DNA from: Phycisphaerae bacterium
Lineage (GTDB): Bacteria > Planctomycetota > Phycisphaerae > WQYP01
DNA: 5,198 nt
Direction of reading: 5' to 3'
Assembly: GCA_013044065.1 (NCBI GenBank)
Contig: JABEVA010000153.1
Coordinates: forward strand, 1 to 5,198
The position numbers and the translations under genes were made by a program. This document shows, in pieces, positions 1 to 5,198 of this stretch (position 1 is the stretch's first letter; every line of letters begins with the position of its first letter). The notes beneath the pieces were generated by a model, which ran no database searches, was not told where the DNA came from, and saw only the letters and a program-made list of their open reading frames with translations.

Positions 1-2
1 CT

Positions 3-56
3 GTGCCATTCTTGTCGGCCACGATAATCGCCGGCGTGAAATGGCGGGGCGGATGA
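3..56 (+). CDS. Possible 3' end of an unidentified upstream gene
   Basis: The intrinsic terminator at 84-111 implies a forward gene ending shortly before it. Of the three forward frames, one stops at 25-27, one stops at 54-56 (TGA), and one runs through the terminator to a TAG at 206-208. The frame ending at 56 leaves a plausible 27-base gap to the terminator stem. It reads as a short, partly hydrophobic tail (PFLSATIIAGVKWRGG) with GC-rich third positions. Only 17 residues are visible, so no family can be named. An open frame also exists on the reverse strand here, so the assignment is weak. Confidence 0.2.
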   Translation: MPFLSATIIAGVKWRGG

Positions 57-83
57 TCCGCTTTGTAAGAAATATTCCCCAGC

Positions 84-111
84 GGGGAGCCAATAAGGCT
101 CCCCGTTTTTT
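84..111 (+). terminator. Rho-independent terminator of the upstream gene
   Basis: A perfect 8-bp GC-rich stem, GGGGAGCC (84-91) and GGCTCCCC (97-104), encloses the 5-base loop AATAA. One G follows, then six T residues (106-111). The T tract lies on the forward strand only; reading the other way the hairpin is not followed by T residues, so it acts on forward transcripts. It separates the unidentified upstream unit from the metF promoter region. Confidence 0.85.
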
Positions 112-130
112 ATTGGCCAGCCGCTTCAAC

Positions 131-233
131 TACCGGTCCGTAAAAGAGCACAGTTGGGAGAGGCAACGGATTGGTCCCGGGACCCGCGATGGGAGCAAGA
201 TGAGGTAGTGGCACAGGGGCCATGGACCCGGTA
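131..233 (+). repeat. Long-range imperfect inverted repeat with an internal 12-bp palindrome, upstream of metF
   Basis: TACCGGTCC (131-139) can pair with GGACCCGGTA (224-233), with one unpaired C on the 3' side. Between them lies the perfect palindrome GGTCCCGGGACC (173-184). This could be a folded RNA leader if transcription starts upstream of 131, or a DNA element if the promoter at 208-237 is the one used. I looked for conserved boxes of SAM, SAH, cobalamin and tetrahydrofolate riboswitches, which might be expected before metF, and did not find them. Confidence 0.3.
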
Positions 234-237
234 TAAT
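208..237 (+). promoter_or_regulatory. Probable sigma70-type promoter of metF
   Basis: A perfect TATAAT -10 box lies at 232-237. An 18-base spacer separates it from GTGGCA (208-213), a 4-of-6 match to the TTGACA -35 consensus. Transcription would begin near 243-245, giving a leader of about 22-25 bases before the metF ATG at 267. The position, after the terminator and just upstream of a good ribosome binding site, supports it. The -35 box is mediocre, so an activator may be needed. Confidence 0.55.
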
Positions 238-253
238 CCATTGATCCGGATTA
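234..253 (+). promoter_or_regulatory. Inverted repeat between the metF -10 box and ribosome binding site; possible operator
   Basis: TAATCC (234-239) and GGATTA (248-253) are perfect inverted arms around an 8-base centre. The left arm overlaps the -10 box and the right arm touches the AAAGGA ribosome binding site (253-258). A second GGATT follows at 256-260. Such a position would suit a repressor. It does not match the MetJ box (AGACGTCT) or a MetR site (TGAA-N5-TTCA). Short repeats like this can also arise by chance. Confidence 0.25.
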
Positions 254-266
254 AAGGATTGATGCC

Positions 267-1196
267 ATGCACATCGAAGATATCTTTGCCCGTGACCGCA
301 CCACGTTTTCGTTTGAGTTTTTCCCGCCCAAGACGGATGCGGCGGCGGAACAGCTTTTTGAGCATATTCGCCATCTGGAACCGCTCAAGCCATCCTTTGT
401 TTCAGTCACATACGGGGCGGGCGGTTCCACCCGGCAACGCACGCACGAATTGGTGCTGCGGATCCGCCGCACCACCACGCTGGAGCCGATTCCCCATCTG
501 ACCTGCATCAGTCACCGCCGCGCGGAAATTGAAGAAATTTTAAGCCGCTACTCCCATGCCGGAGCTGGCAATATCCTGGTTCTGGCGGGCGATCCACCCA
601 AGGATGCTCCGCATTACGACCGCTCCAACGATGACTTTCAACATGCCGGGGATCTGGTACGGTTCATTCAGGAATTTAACCGCCGCGGCATTCACCCGGA
701 TAAACGCGGCTTTGGCATTGGAGCGGCGGCTTTTCCGGAAGGGCACCCCAGCACGCCCAACCGCCTTATGGAAATGGACTTTCTCAAGGCCAAGGTGGAT
801 GCCGGTGCCAATTACCTTTGCACGCAGTTATTCTTTGACAATCATGATTTCTATGATTTTCGAGATCGTTGTGAACTGGCCGGTATTCGGGTGCCGATTC
901 TGGCCGGCATCATGCCGATCAGTTCACTCACGGGGATGCAGCGTATGGCGGAATTGGCCCTGGGCACGCATTACCCCGCTCCTTTGCTGCGGGCCATCCG
1001 CCGCTGTGGGGAGGATGCAGACGCCATCCGCCGGGTGGGTACCCACTGGGCGACTGAGCAGTGCCGCGATCTGCTGGACCACCAGGTGCGGGGCCTCCAC
1101 TTTTACACGCTCAACCATTCCGGCGTCACGCTGGAAATTTTCAAGAATCTTGGAGCGGTGGATTCGCAGAGCCTCGGCGCGGGTGGCGGTTTGTAG
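267..1196 (+). CDS. metF: 5,10-methylenetetrahydrofolate reductase (MetF)
   Basis: MetF is a cytoplasmic flavoprotein that reduces 5,10-methylene-tetrahydrofolate to 5-methyl-tetrahydrofolate, the methyl donor for methionine synthesis. The 309-residue product spans the full single-domain TIM-barrel family (about 290-300 residues). Visible motifs: FEFFPPK (16-22) with catalytic Glu17 (Glu28 in E. coli), VTYGAGGST (47-55), HLTC (77-80), GDPP (108-111) with Asp109 (E. coli Asp120), GAAAFPEGHP (152-161), KVDAGANYLCTQLFFD (176-191) with Gln187 (E. coli Gln183), then GIMPIS and GLHFYTLN. At position 107 the usual Arg of LRGD is Ala. The ATG at 267 has an AAAGGA site 8 bases upstream; the ATG at 262 is in another frame. 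The DUF1338 gene follows after 18 bases, suggesting one transcript. Confidence 0.97.
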   Translation: MHIEDIFARDRTTFSFEFFPPKTDAAAEQLFEHIRHLEPLKPSFVSVTYGAGGSTRQRTHELVLRIRRTTTLEPIPHLTCISHRRAEIEEILSRYSHAGAGNILVLAGDPPKDAPHYDRSNDDFQHAGDLVRFIQEFNRRGIHPDKRGFGIGAAAFPEGHPSTPNRLMEMDFLKAKVDAGANYLCTQLFFDNHDFYDFRDRCELAGIRVPILAGIMPISSLTGMQRMAELALGTHYPAPLLRAIRRCGEDADAIRRVGTHWATEQCRDLLDHQVRGLHFYTLNHSGVTLEIFKNLGAVDSQSLGAGGGL

Positions 1197-1214
1197 ATAC
1201 ATCAGGAGGCGGCC

Positions 1215-2018
1215 ATGCATACACTTCAAGATCTTCTGGAAGAAAATCTGTGGCAGCAATACGCGGCTCTGAACCCACAGGTGAAAATCATTCATCGTCT
1301 GCTGCGCGCCCGCGGCGAACAGATCGTCAACGACCATATTGCCCTGAGAACATTCGGCGACCCGCGCGTGGGACTCGATGTACTGGCCCAGCCCTTTGTG
1401 CAACTGGGCTACCGATCCGCCGGGGATTACACCTTCGTTGAAAAAAAGCTGCGGGCCAGGCACTATGAACATCCTGACACCGCGCAACCAAAAATATTCA
1501 TCAGCGAATTAAAACTGGAACAATGTTCCCCCGCCTTGCGGAATTGTGTCGATAGCTTGTTGGATCAAATGCCCCCCGGAGCCTCACGGGCCTGGTACTT
1601 CCCAGGCAGCGGACGATTGTGGCAGCTTTCCTATCAGCAATACGAAAACCTGCGTGTGGAATCTGAATATGCCGCCTGGGTAGCGGCCTTCGGTTTTATG
1701 GCCAACCATTTCACCGTGCTGGTGAACGCGCTAAAAACTTTTGACAGCCTCCACAATCTGACTATGTTCCTGCGCGGACACGGGTTTAAGCTCAATGTTG
1801 CCGGCGGTGAGATCAAGGGTTCGCCGACGGTGTTTCTGGAACAGTTCTCCACGCTGGCCGATAAGGTGACGGTGGAATTCTCCGATGGCATCAATACAAT
1901 TCCAGCCTGTTATTACGAATTTGCGCGGCGCTATCCAATGCCCGATGGCCGGTTGTACCAGGGGTTTGTGGAAAAATCCGCCGATAAAATATTTCACAGC
2001 ACAGATCATTGGCCGTAA
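1215..2018 (+). CDS. DUF1338 family protein, probable 2-oxoadipate dioxygenase/decarboxylase (HglS-like, short form)
   Basis: The 267-residue product matches the DUF1338 family. Characterised members (HglS of Pseudomonas putida, FLO7-type plant proteins) are metal-dependent enzymes that convert 2-oxoadipate to D-2-hydroxyglutarate with O2 and loss of CO2 in lysine breakdown. Three expected metal ligands can be placed: His41 in NDHIALRTF (39-47), His165 in ANHFTV (163-168) and Glu235 in ACYYEFARRYPMPDG (231-245). Arg45, four residues after the first His, fits the substrate-binding Arg of HglS. The C-terminal stretch LYQGFVEKSADKIFHST is family-typical. It is shorter than HglS (over 400 residues) and like the compact forms. 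The ATG at 1215 has a perfect AGGAGG (1204-1209) five bases upstream. No signal peptide or membrane segment is seen, so it should be cytoplasmic. Family assignment is firm; the exact substrate is inferred. Confidence 0.85.
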   Translation: MHTLQDLLEENLWQQYAALNPQVKIIHRLLRARGEQIVNDHIALRTFGDPRVGLDVLAQPFVQLGYRSAGDYTFVEKKLRARHYEHPDTAQPKIFISELKLEQCSPALRNCVDSLLDQMPPGASRAWYFPGSGRLWQLSYQQYENLRVESEYAAWVAAFGFMANHFTVLVNALKTFDSLHNLTMFLRGHGFKLNVAGGEIKGSPTVFLEQFSTLADKVTVEFSDGINTIPACYYEFARRYPMPDGRLYQGFVEKSADKIFHSTDHWP

Positions 2019-2121
2019 TGACCTCCCCAGGTCATCGCCAGTGAGCTGCACTGGCGACCCGGTGCCAGGACCACACGGTCCCGGCGGTAATCTCCGGACA
2101 TGTCCAAGAGCAGCCGTCCGG
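2018..2121. repeat. Cluster of four inverted repeats between convergent genes; possible bidirectional termination region
   Basis: Hairpin 1: ATGACCT (2018-2024) and AGGTCAT (2029-2035), loop CCCC, beginning on the last base of the DUF1338 stop codon. Hairpin 2: CGCCAGTG (2036-2043) and CACTGGCG (2049-2056), loop AGCTG, a perfect 8-bp stem directly abutting hairpin 1. Hairpin 3: GGACC (2068-2072) and GGTCC (2077-2081), loop ACAC, extendable past one mismatch by GCC/GGC. Repeat 4: CCGGAC (2094-2099) and GTCCGG (2116-2121), with the palindrome GGACATGTCC (2096-2105) overlapping its left arm. No T tract follows any stem on either strand, so these are not standard intrinsic terminators. They may block readthrough or protect mRNA 3' ends. 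Positions 2019-2144 hold no convincing gene. Confidence 0.55.
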
Positions 2122-2144
2122 GCCTCTCAACCTCCTCCGCCTCA

Positions 2145-3497
2145 TCACCGTCTCTGAAAATCGTAGAGATTGGGCAAGCGCAGAAGTTGCGTGAGTTCAT
2201 CCAAAGCCCTGCGGGATTCGGTGCTGAGGGTGGGATCGGCCAGATCACGCGGTGAGAGCCGATCACGGTAATGCCGGTGGATCCACTGACGCAGTGTACG
2301 GGCCAACTTCGGCGTCAACATCACGCCACCATGCACTGCCGCGAGTTCGGTCGGCGTAACCGGCACGCGCAGCCGCAAACACGCCGGCCCGCCGCCATTG
2401 CGCATGCTCTGGCGGACGTTGATAAACTCCAGTAACGAAAATGCTCCCCGGTCACGCAGTGCTTGAAGCACATCCATGGCCCGGCCATGGCGTTGACATT
2501 CATCCGGGGCCAGCCACAGTCTGCGTCCGTCCGGCAGCGTCAGCAATTGACTGTTAAATAGATACGTATCTACGGCCTCGGCCAGAGAGAATCTCCGGTC
2601 CGGCACAATATGAATCACCGGCGCAGCCCCCAACAAAGCACGATACCGGCGGCGGATGTCCTCCACCGTGTGGGCAACAAATGCGTATTCATGGCAAATC
2701 AGGACATTGTCCTGGGCAAGGGCAATCACATCATTATGAAACACGCCGGCATCAATGGCCACGGGATTTTGGCGGATAAAAACCACTGCCCGCGACAGCA
2801 GCCCGTGGTTGCGGGCGACGGCTGCGGAAGCCGCGGCAGTTTGTCGGGCCGGATAGCGTTGGCCGGGCATGCCCGCGGCGTTGGCTTGCGTGAGTGTATC
2901 AATGCCGTAAACAAAAAGCTCCAGCCCCCGTCGCCCACCGGGCCGCGTCAGCCGCATTTGATTGGCCGCACCTTCATCGCGCAAGGCCAGTGCCGGCGGC
3001 AATGGATCATGATGCATAAAAAATTGCGGTACGCTGAATATGGCGCGTAAAATGCTTGCTGTGGTCGGTGTTTCGATGGACCGGTGCAACTGCCCGGTAA
3101 GATTGGCGGGGGTGAAGTGGATGCGCCCATCGGCGGTATCCCCCGAAGGGGACACACTGGCGGCATTGGCCGCCCACATGGCCGCCGCGCTCCACGCCGC
3201 CGACACCAGCGGGGGCGTATGCCGAATGGCACGACGGATCACCTGGGCATCGGACCCGGAAAAACCCAGCCGTCGCAACAAGACCAGATCCGGCCGCTCG
3301 TGCGGCGGCAGCACCAACTGCGGTATGCCCAGCCCCGCCACCAGTTCCATCTTCGCCAGTCCCTGCAAAGCGGCCAACCGCGGATTGGCCGTCTGGTGAC
3401 CATGTTTCATCGAAGCCAGGTTGCCCCACGCGATGCCCGCATAATTGTGCGTTGGTCCAACCAGGCCATCGCATTGGATTTCCAGGCAAGTATTCAT
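2145..3497 (-). CDS. astB: N-succinylarginine dihydrolase (AstB)
   Basis: AstB hydrolyses N-succinyl-L-arginine to N-succinyl-L-ornithine, CO2 and two ammonia, the second step of the arginine succinyltransferase pathway in the cytoplasm. The 450-residue product matches the E. coli enzyme (447) end to end. Clear motifs: DGLVGPTHNYAG (10-21), HERP (66-69), LGFSGSD (77-83), MWAANA (107-112) with Asn111, DEGAAN (174-179) with Glu175, RYPARQT (214-220), GVFHNDVI (251-258) with His254, TYLFNSQLL (311-319) and NGGGPACLRLR (367-377) with Cys373. These fit the known Cys-His-Glu triad. I chose the ATG at 3497: it overlaps the astD stop as ATGA and the protein then starts like known AstB. An in-frame ATG at 3521 would add 8 unconserved residues inside astD. 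astE does not follow. Confidence 0.97.
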   Translation of the reverse strand: MNTCLEIQCDGLVGPTHNYAGIAWGNLASMKHGHQTANPRLAALQGLAKMELVAGLGIPQLVLPPHERPDLVLLRRLGFSGSDAQVIRRAIRHTPPLVSAAWSAAAMWAANAASVSPSGDTADGRIHFTPANLTGQLHRSIETPTTASILRAIFSVPQFFMHHDPLPPALALRDEGAANQMRLTRPGGRRGLELFVYGIDTLTQANAAGMPGQRYPARQTAAASAAVARNHGLLSRAVVFIRQNPVAIDAGVFHNDVIALAQDNVLICHEYAFVAHTVEDIRRRYRALLGAAPVIHIVPDRRFSLAEAVDTYLFNSQLLTLPDGRRLWLAPDECQRHGRAMDVLQALRDRGAFSLLEFINVRQSMRNGGGPACLRLRVPVTPTELAAVHGGVMLTPKLARTLRQWIHRHYRDRLSPRDLADPTLSTESRRALDELTQLLRLPNLYDFQRR

Positions 3498-4963
3498 TGG
3501 TTTATTCCCGGTGGTAGCCACGATGACCTCAGCTTATCCGACTCCAGCGAGGCCACTGGGTAATCGCAGTAATCGGCGGAATAATAACCGGCCGGCCGAT
3601 GGTTGCCGCTGTGGCCCGTGCCCCCAAAAGGCAGTTCACTGGAAGCTCCGGTCGTGGGCCGATTCCAATTGATCACGCCCGCTTTGCTGCGTTCACGAAA
3701 CACCTGGTATAAATCCCGCCGATCGGTGAGAATTGCCGCCGAAAGCCCATAACGAGTCCGGCCGGCCTCCACCATGGCCGTCTCGAAATCCGCCACCCGA
3801 ACAACCTGCAGCAACGGGCCGAAGATTTCTTCATCGCCGCGCTCCGCCATGGCGGTAACATCCACAATGCCAGGCGTAAGCAGCGTCGGCGATTCCGGTC
3901 GGGCTTGGGCCAAGAGCAGTGCTGATCCACCGCCGGCCACCATAGCTCTTTGCGCCTCCAGCACCCGCAGCGCCGCAGCCCGCGTTATCAGCGGTCCCAT
4001 GAACGGCTCCGGACGCAGGTGGTGCGCTCCAATGCGAAGCTGCCTGGTTGCACGTATAAGCTCTTCCACCACGAAGTCACCCGCACCATCTCGCGGCAGC
4101 ACCAGTCTGCGGGCACAACTGCATCTTTGACCAGCGGTGATGAATGCCGACACAATGGTGGTCAACACCGCCGCTTTAACATCTGCAGCCTCCCAAATGA
4201 CCAGGGGATTATTTCCCCCCATTTCCAATGCGACGATGCGTTGCGGACATGCCACCGAGGCCTTCGCCAGGGCCACGCCGGCGCGAAAACTGCCGGTAAA
4301 CAATAGACCATCCAAATCCGACTCATTCCCCAGAGCCTGACCCACCCGCTCATCACCTTGAATTAAATTAAACACCCCGGGAGGAAGTTGCGCTTTCTGC
4401 CAGAGCTCCGCCAGCCACCGGCCCACCCCCGGCGTAAGTTCACTGGGCTTGAAAACAATGGTATTGCCCGCCAATAGCGCCGGCACAATATGGCCGTGCG
4501 GCAGATGTCCGGGCATGTTAAACGGCCCAAGGACCGCAATCACCCCGTGCGGTCGAAACCGGGTATGGCCCGTGGCATCCGGTAACTCGATCCGGCTCTG
4601 GGCGCGGCGCACGGCATAAGCCCGGCAGGCAATGGTAAATTTAGCCTGCATCGCCGCTATTTCCGCCTGGGCTTCCCAATGGGGCTTGCCGGTTTCCACC
4701 GATATTGCTGTCGCCAATGCCGCCCGATGCCTTTCCAGCAAGCCGGTAAAACCGGCCAGAAAATCGGTACGTTGGCCCGTGCTCAAACCAGCCCAGCCGC
4801 CAAAGGCCGCTTTGGCCGCCGCCACCGCCTGATGAACCTGCGCCGCATCCGCGGCCTGACCCCGCCACACCACCGTCCCATCCAGCGGATTGTGCGATTC
4901 GAAAATTGTACCGTGGCCGGCCGCCCAGTCGCCGCCGATAAACACATCGCCCGCCTCAGCCAT
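3494..4963 (-). CDS. astD: N-succinylglutamate 5-semialdehyde dehydrogenase (AstD)
   Basis: AstD is an aldehyde dehydrogenase superfamily enzyme that oxidises N-succinylglutamate semialdehyde to N-succinylglutamate with NAD+, the fourth step of the AST pathway. The 489-residue product matches E. coli AstD (492). Seen: GPFNMPGHLPHGHIVPALLAGN (about 146-167) with Asn149, FKPSE (171-175) with Lys172, FTGS (222-225), LEMGGNNP (246-253) with general base Glu247, GQRCSCARR (278-286) with catalytic Cys281, EIFGP (379-383) and PFGGTGHSGNHRP (445-457). The SGNHRP and ADYCDYPVASLESD (463-476) wording separates AstD from generic aldehyde dehydrogenases. The ATG at 4963 is preferred: GAGGTG lies 6 bases upstream and ATGGCTGA overlaps the astA stop by 8 bases. 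An in-frame GTG at 4984 would add 7 residues. The stop overlaps the astB ATG by 4 bases. Confidence 0.97.
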   Translation of the reverse strand: MAEAGDVFIGGDWAAGHGTIFESHNPLDGTVVWRGQAADAAQVHQAVAAAKAAFGGWAGLSTGQRTDFLAGFTGLLERHRAALATAISVETGKPHWEAQAEIAAMQAKFTIACRAYAVRRAQSRIELPDATGHTRFRPHGVIAVLGPFNMPGHLPHGHIVPALLAGNTIVFKPSELTPGVGRWLAELWQKAQLPPGVFNLIQGDERVGQALGNESDLDGLLFTGSFRAGVALAKASVACPQRIVALEMGGNNPLVIWEAADVKAAVLTTIVSAFITAGQRCSCARRLVLPRDGAGDFVVEELIRATRQLRIGAHHLRPEPFMGPLITRAAALRVLEAQRAMVAGGGSALLLAQARPESPTLLTPGIVDVTAMAERGDEEIFGPLLQVVRVADFETAMVEAGRTRYGLSAAILTDRRDLYQVFRERSKAGVINWNRPTTGASSELPFGGTGHSGNHRPAGYYSADYCDYPVASLESDKLRSSWLPPGINQ

Positions 4964-5198
4964 GATCAGCACCTCGCGCCGCACCGCTACGCAGTGTTAC
5001 GTAGCGAACGTCTTCTCCCACTTGCACCAACAGGGCCTGTGCGCCGGGGCCGTCGATTTGCACTCCGCCGTCGCCGTCCACCCATGCCCCTGCCCGACAT
5101 GCCCGAAAATCCAGCGTCGTGTTCGATAACGCGAGAATCTGGGCATTCTGCGGCAACTCCGCAATGCGACTGACTTTGCCCACACGGCTTTCCCGCAC
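4956..5198 (-). CDS. astA: Arginine N-succinyltransferase (AstA), C-terminal part
   Basis: AstA transfers succinyl from succinyl-CoA to the alpha-amino group of arginine, the first step of the pathway. Only the last 80 codons are in the window, and the frame stays open to the right-hand edge, so the gene continues beyond it; the GTG at the very edge is not a real start. The visible end includes the SNTTLDFRAC segment, resembling the SN-x-x-L-x-DFR stretch near the AstA C terminus, and a closing ALLVQVGEDVRYV, like the VxxGDxVR ending of the family. The stop TGA (4958-4956) overlaps astD by 8 bases. The identification rests partly on the operon context, since AstA is usually directly upstream of AstD. 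The catalytic N-terminal part cannot be judged from here. Confidence 0.85.
   Translation of the reverse strand: MRESRVGKVSRIAELPQNAQILALSNTTLDFRACRAGAWVDGDGGVQIDGPGAQALLVQVGEDVRYVTLRSGAARGADHG
4985..5006 (-). repeat. 7-bp inverted repeat just upstream of the astD ribosome binding site
   Basis: CGCTACG (4985-4991) and CGTAGCG (5000-5006) are perfect inverted arms around an 8-base loop. They lie inside the 3' end of astA, ending about 11 bases before the GAGGTG that serves astD. In the mRNA this could form a hairpin that sets the astA-to-astD translation ratio or marks a processing point. It may also be a chance result of the coding sequence. Confidence 0.3.

Noticed and set aside
209..225. 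TGGCAC resembling a sigma54 -24 element
   Set aside because: The spaced GC partner (TTGCA-like -12 element) is missing; the perfect TATAAT downstream fits sigma70 better.
556..1272. 238-codon forward open frame overlapping metF in another frame
   Set aside because: The Arg/Trp-rich composition and complete overlap with a clear MetF identify it as an out-of-frame shadow.
924..1487. 187-codon open frame on the reverse strand across metF and the DUF1338 gene
   Set aside because: It lies opposite two well-recognised genes, spans their junction and shows no family motif; it is a shadow of GC-rich coding DNA.
2032..2145. 37-codon reverse frame starting at the TGATG overlap with the astB stop
   Set aside because: No similarity to AstE or another known family, an unusual Arg/Trp-rich composition, and it overlaps the hairpin cluster; not supported as a gene.
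2474..2490. Inverted repeat CCATGGC-CCG-GCCATGG inside astB
   Set aside because: It is in well-conserved coding sequence (the GRAMDVL region), far from any gene boundary, and is likely a coincidence of codons.
3498..3521. Upstream ATG adding 8 residues to AstB
   Set aside because: It lies inside astD; the ATG at 3497 forms a classical ATGA stop/start overlap and gives the usual AstB N terminus.
4964..4984. GTG start adding 7 residues to AstD
   Set aside because: The ATG at 4963 has a better placed GAGGTG site and a product that aligns with known AstD starts; the extra residues lie within astA.
4679..5173. 164-codon forward open frame opposite astD and astA
   Set aside because: Full overlap with AstD motifs on the other strand and an Arg/Pro-rich composition without any recognisable domain.
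1..5198. Search for CRISPR arrays, tRNA or rRNA genes, insertion sequences and phage or defence genes
   Set aside because: No regularly spaced repeats, cloverleaf-like segment, transposase wording or terminal repeats were seen; housekeeping and catabolic genes fill nearly all of the window.

Overview
This window carries a metabolic neighbourhood of two gene blocks that converge on a short, hairpin-rich spacer. I see no mobile element, CRISPR array, tRNA, rRNA, toxin-antitoxin or defence gene, and no clear sign of a wholly new system. The DNA is moderately GC-rich with GC-biased third codon positions. A sigma70-type -10 box (TATAAT), strong Shine-Dalgarno sites and overlapping stop/start codons show a bacterium. 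The MetF wording (DFYDFRDRCELAGI-type segment, NYLCTQLFFDN) does not look enterobacterial. A member of the Planctomycetes-Verrucomicrobia side of the tree is my guess, but the window does not prove it.

Layout. Positions 1-111 hold the tail of an unidentified forward transcription unit, ending in a textbook intrinsic terminator (84-111). Positions 112-266 form the upstream region of metF, with a -10/-35 pair and an inverted repeat between the -10 box and the ribosome binding site. metF (267-1196, 5,10-methylenetetrahydrofolate reductase) is followed after 18 bases by a DUF1338-family gene (1215-2018, of the 2-oxoadipate dioxygenase/decarboxylase family). The two probably share a transcript. 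Positions 2019-2144 are non-coding as far as I can tell and contain four closely spaced inverted repeats between the convergent genes.

On the reverse strand, in transcription order, lie the 3' end of astA (5198-4956, running off the window), astD (4963-3494) and astB (3497-2145). They overlap by 8 and 4 bases, so they form a tightly coupled operon. AstA succinylates arginine, AstB hydrolyses N-succinylarginine to N-succinylornithine, and AstD oxidises succinylglutamate semialdehyde to succinylglutamate. These are three of the five steps of the arginine succinyltransferase (AST) pathway. The transaminase AstC and desuccinylase AstE are not seen. The order A-D-B matches the enterobacterial astCADBE order, but astE does not follow astB here.

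The DUF1338 protein belongs to a family shown to convert 2-oxoadipate to 2-hydroxyglutarate in lysine breakdown. The two convergent blocks may therefore both feed amino-acid carbon toward the TCA cycle. That link is inference from gene proximity and family knowledge.
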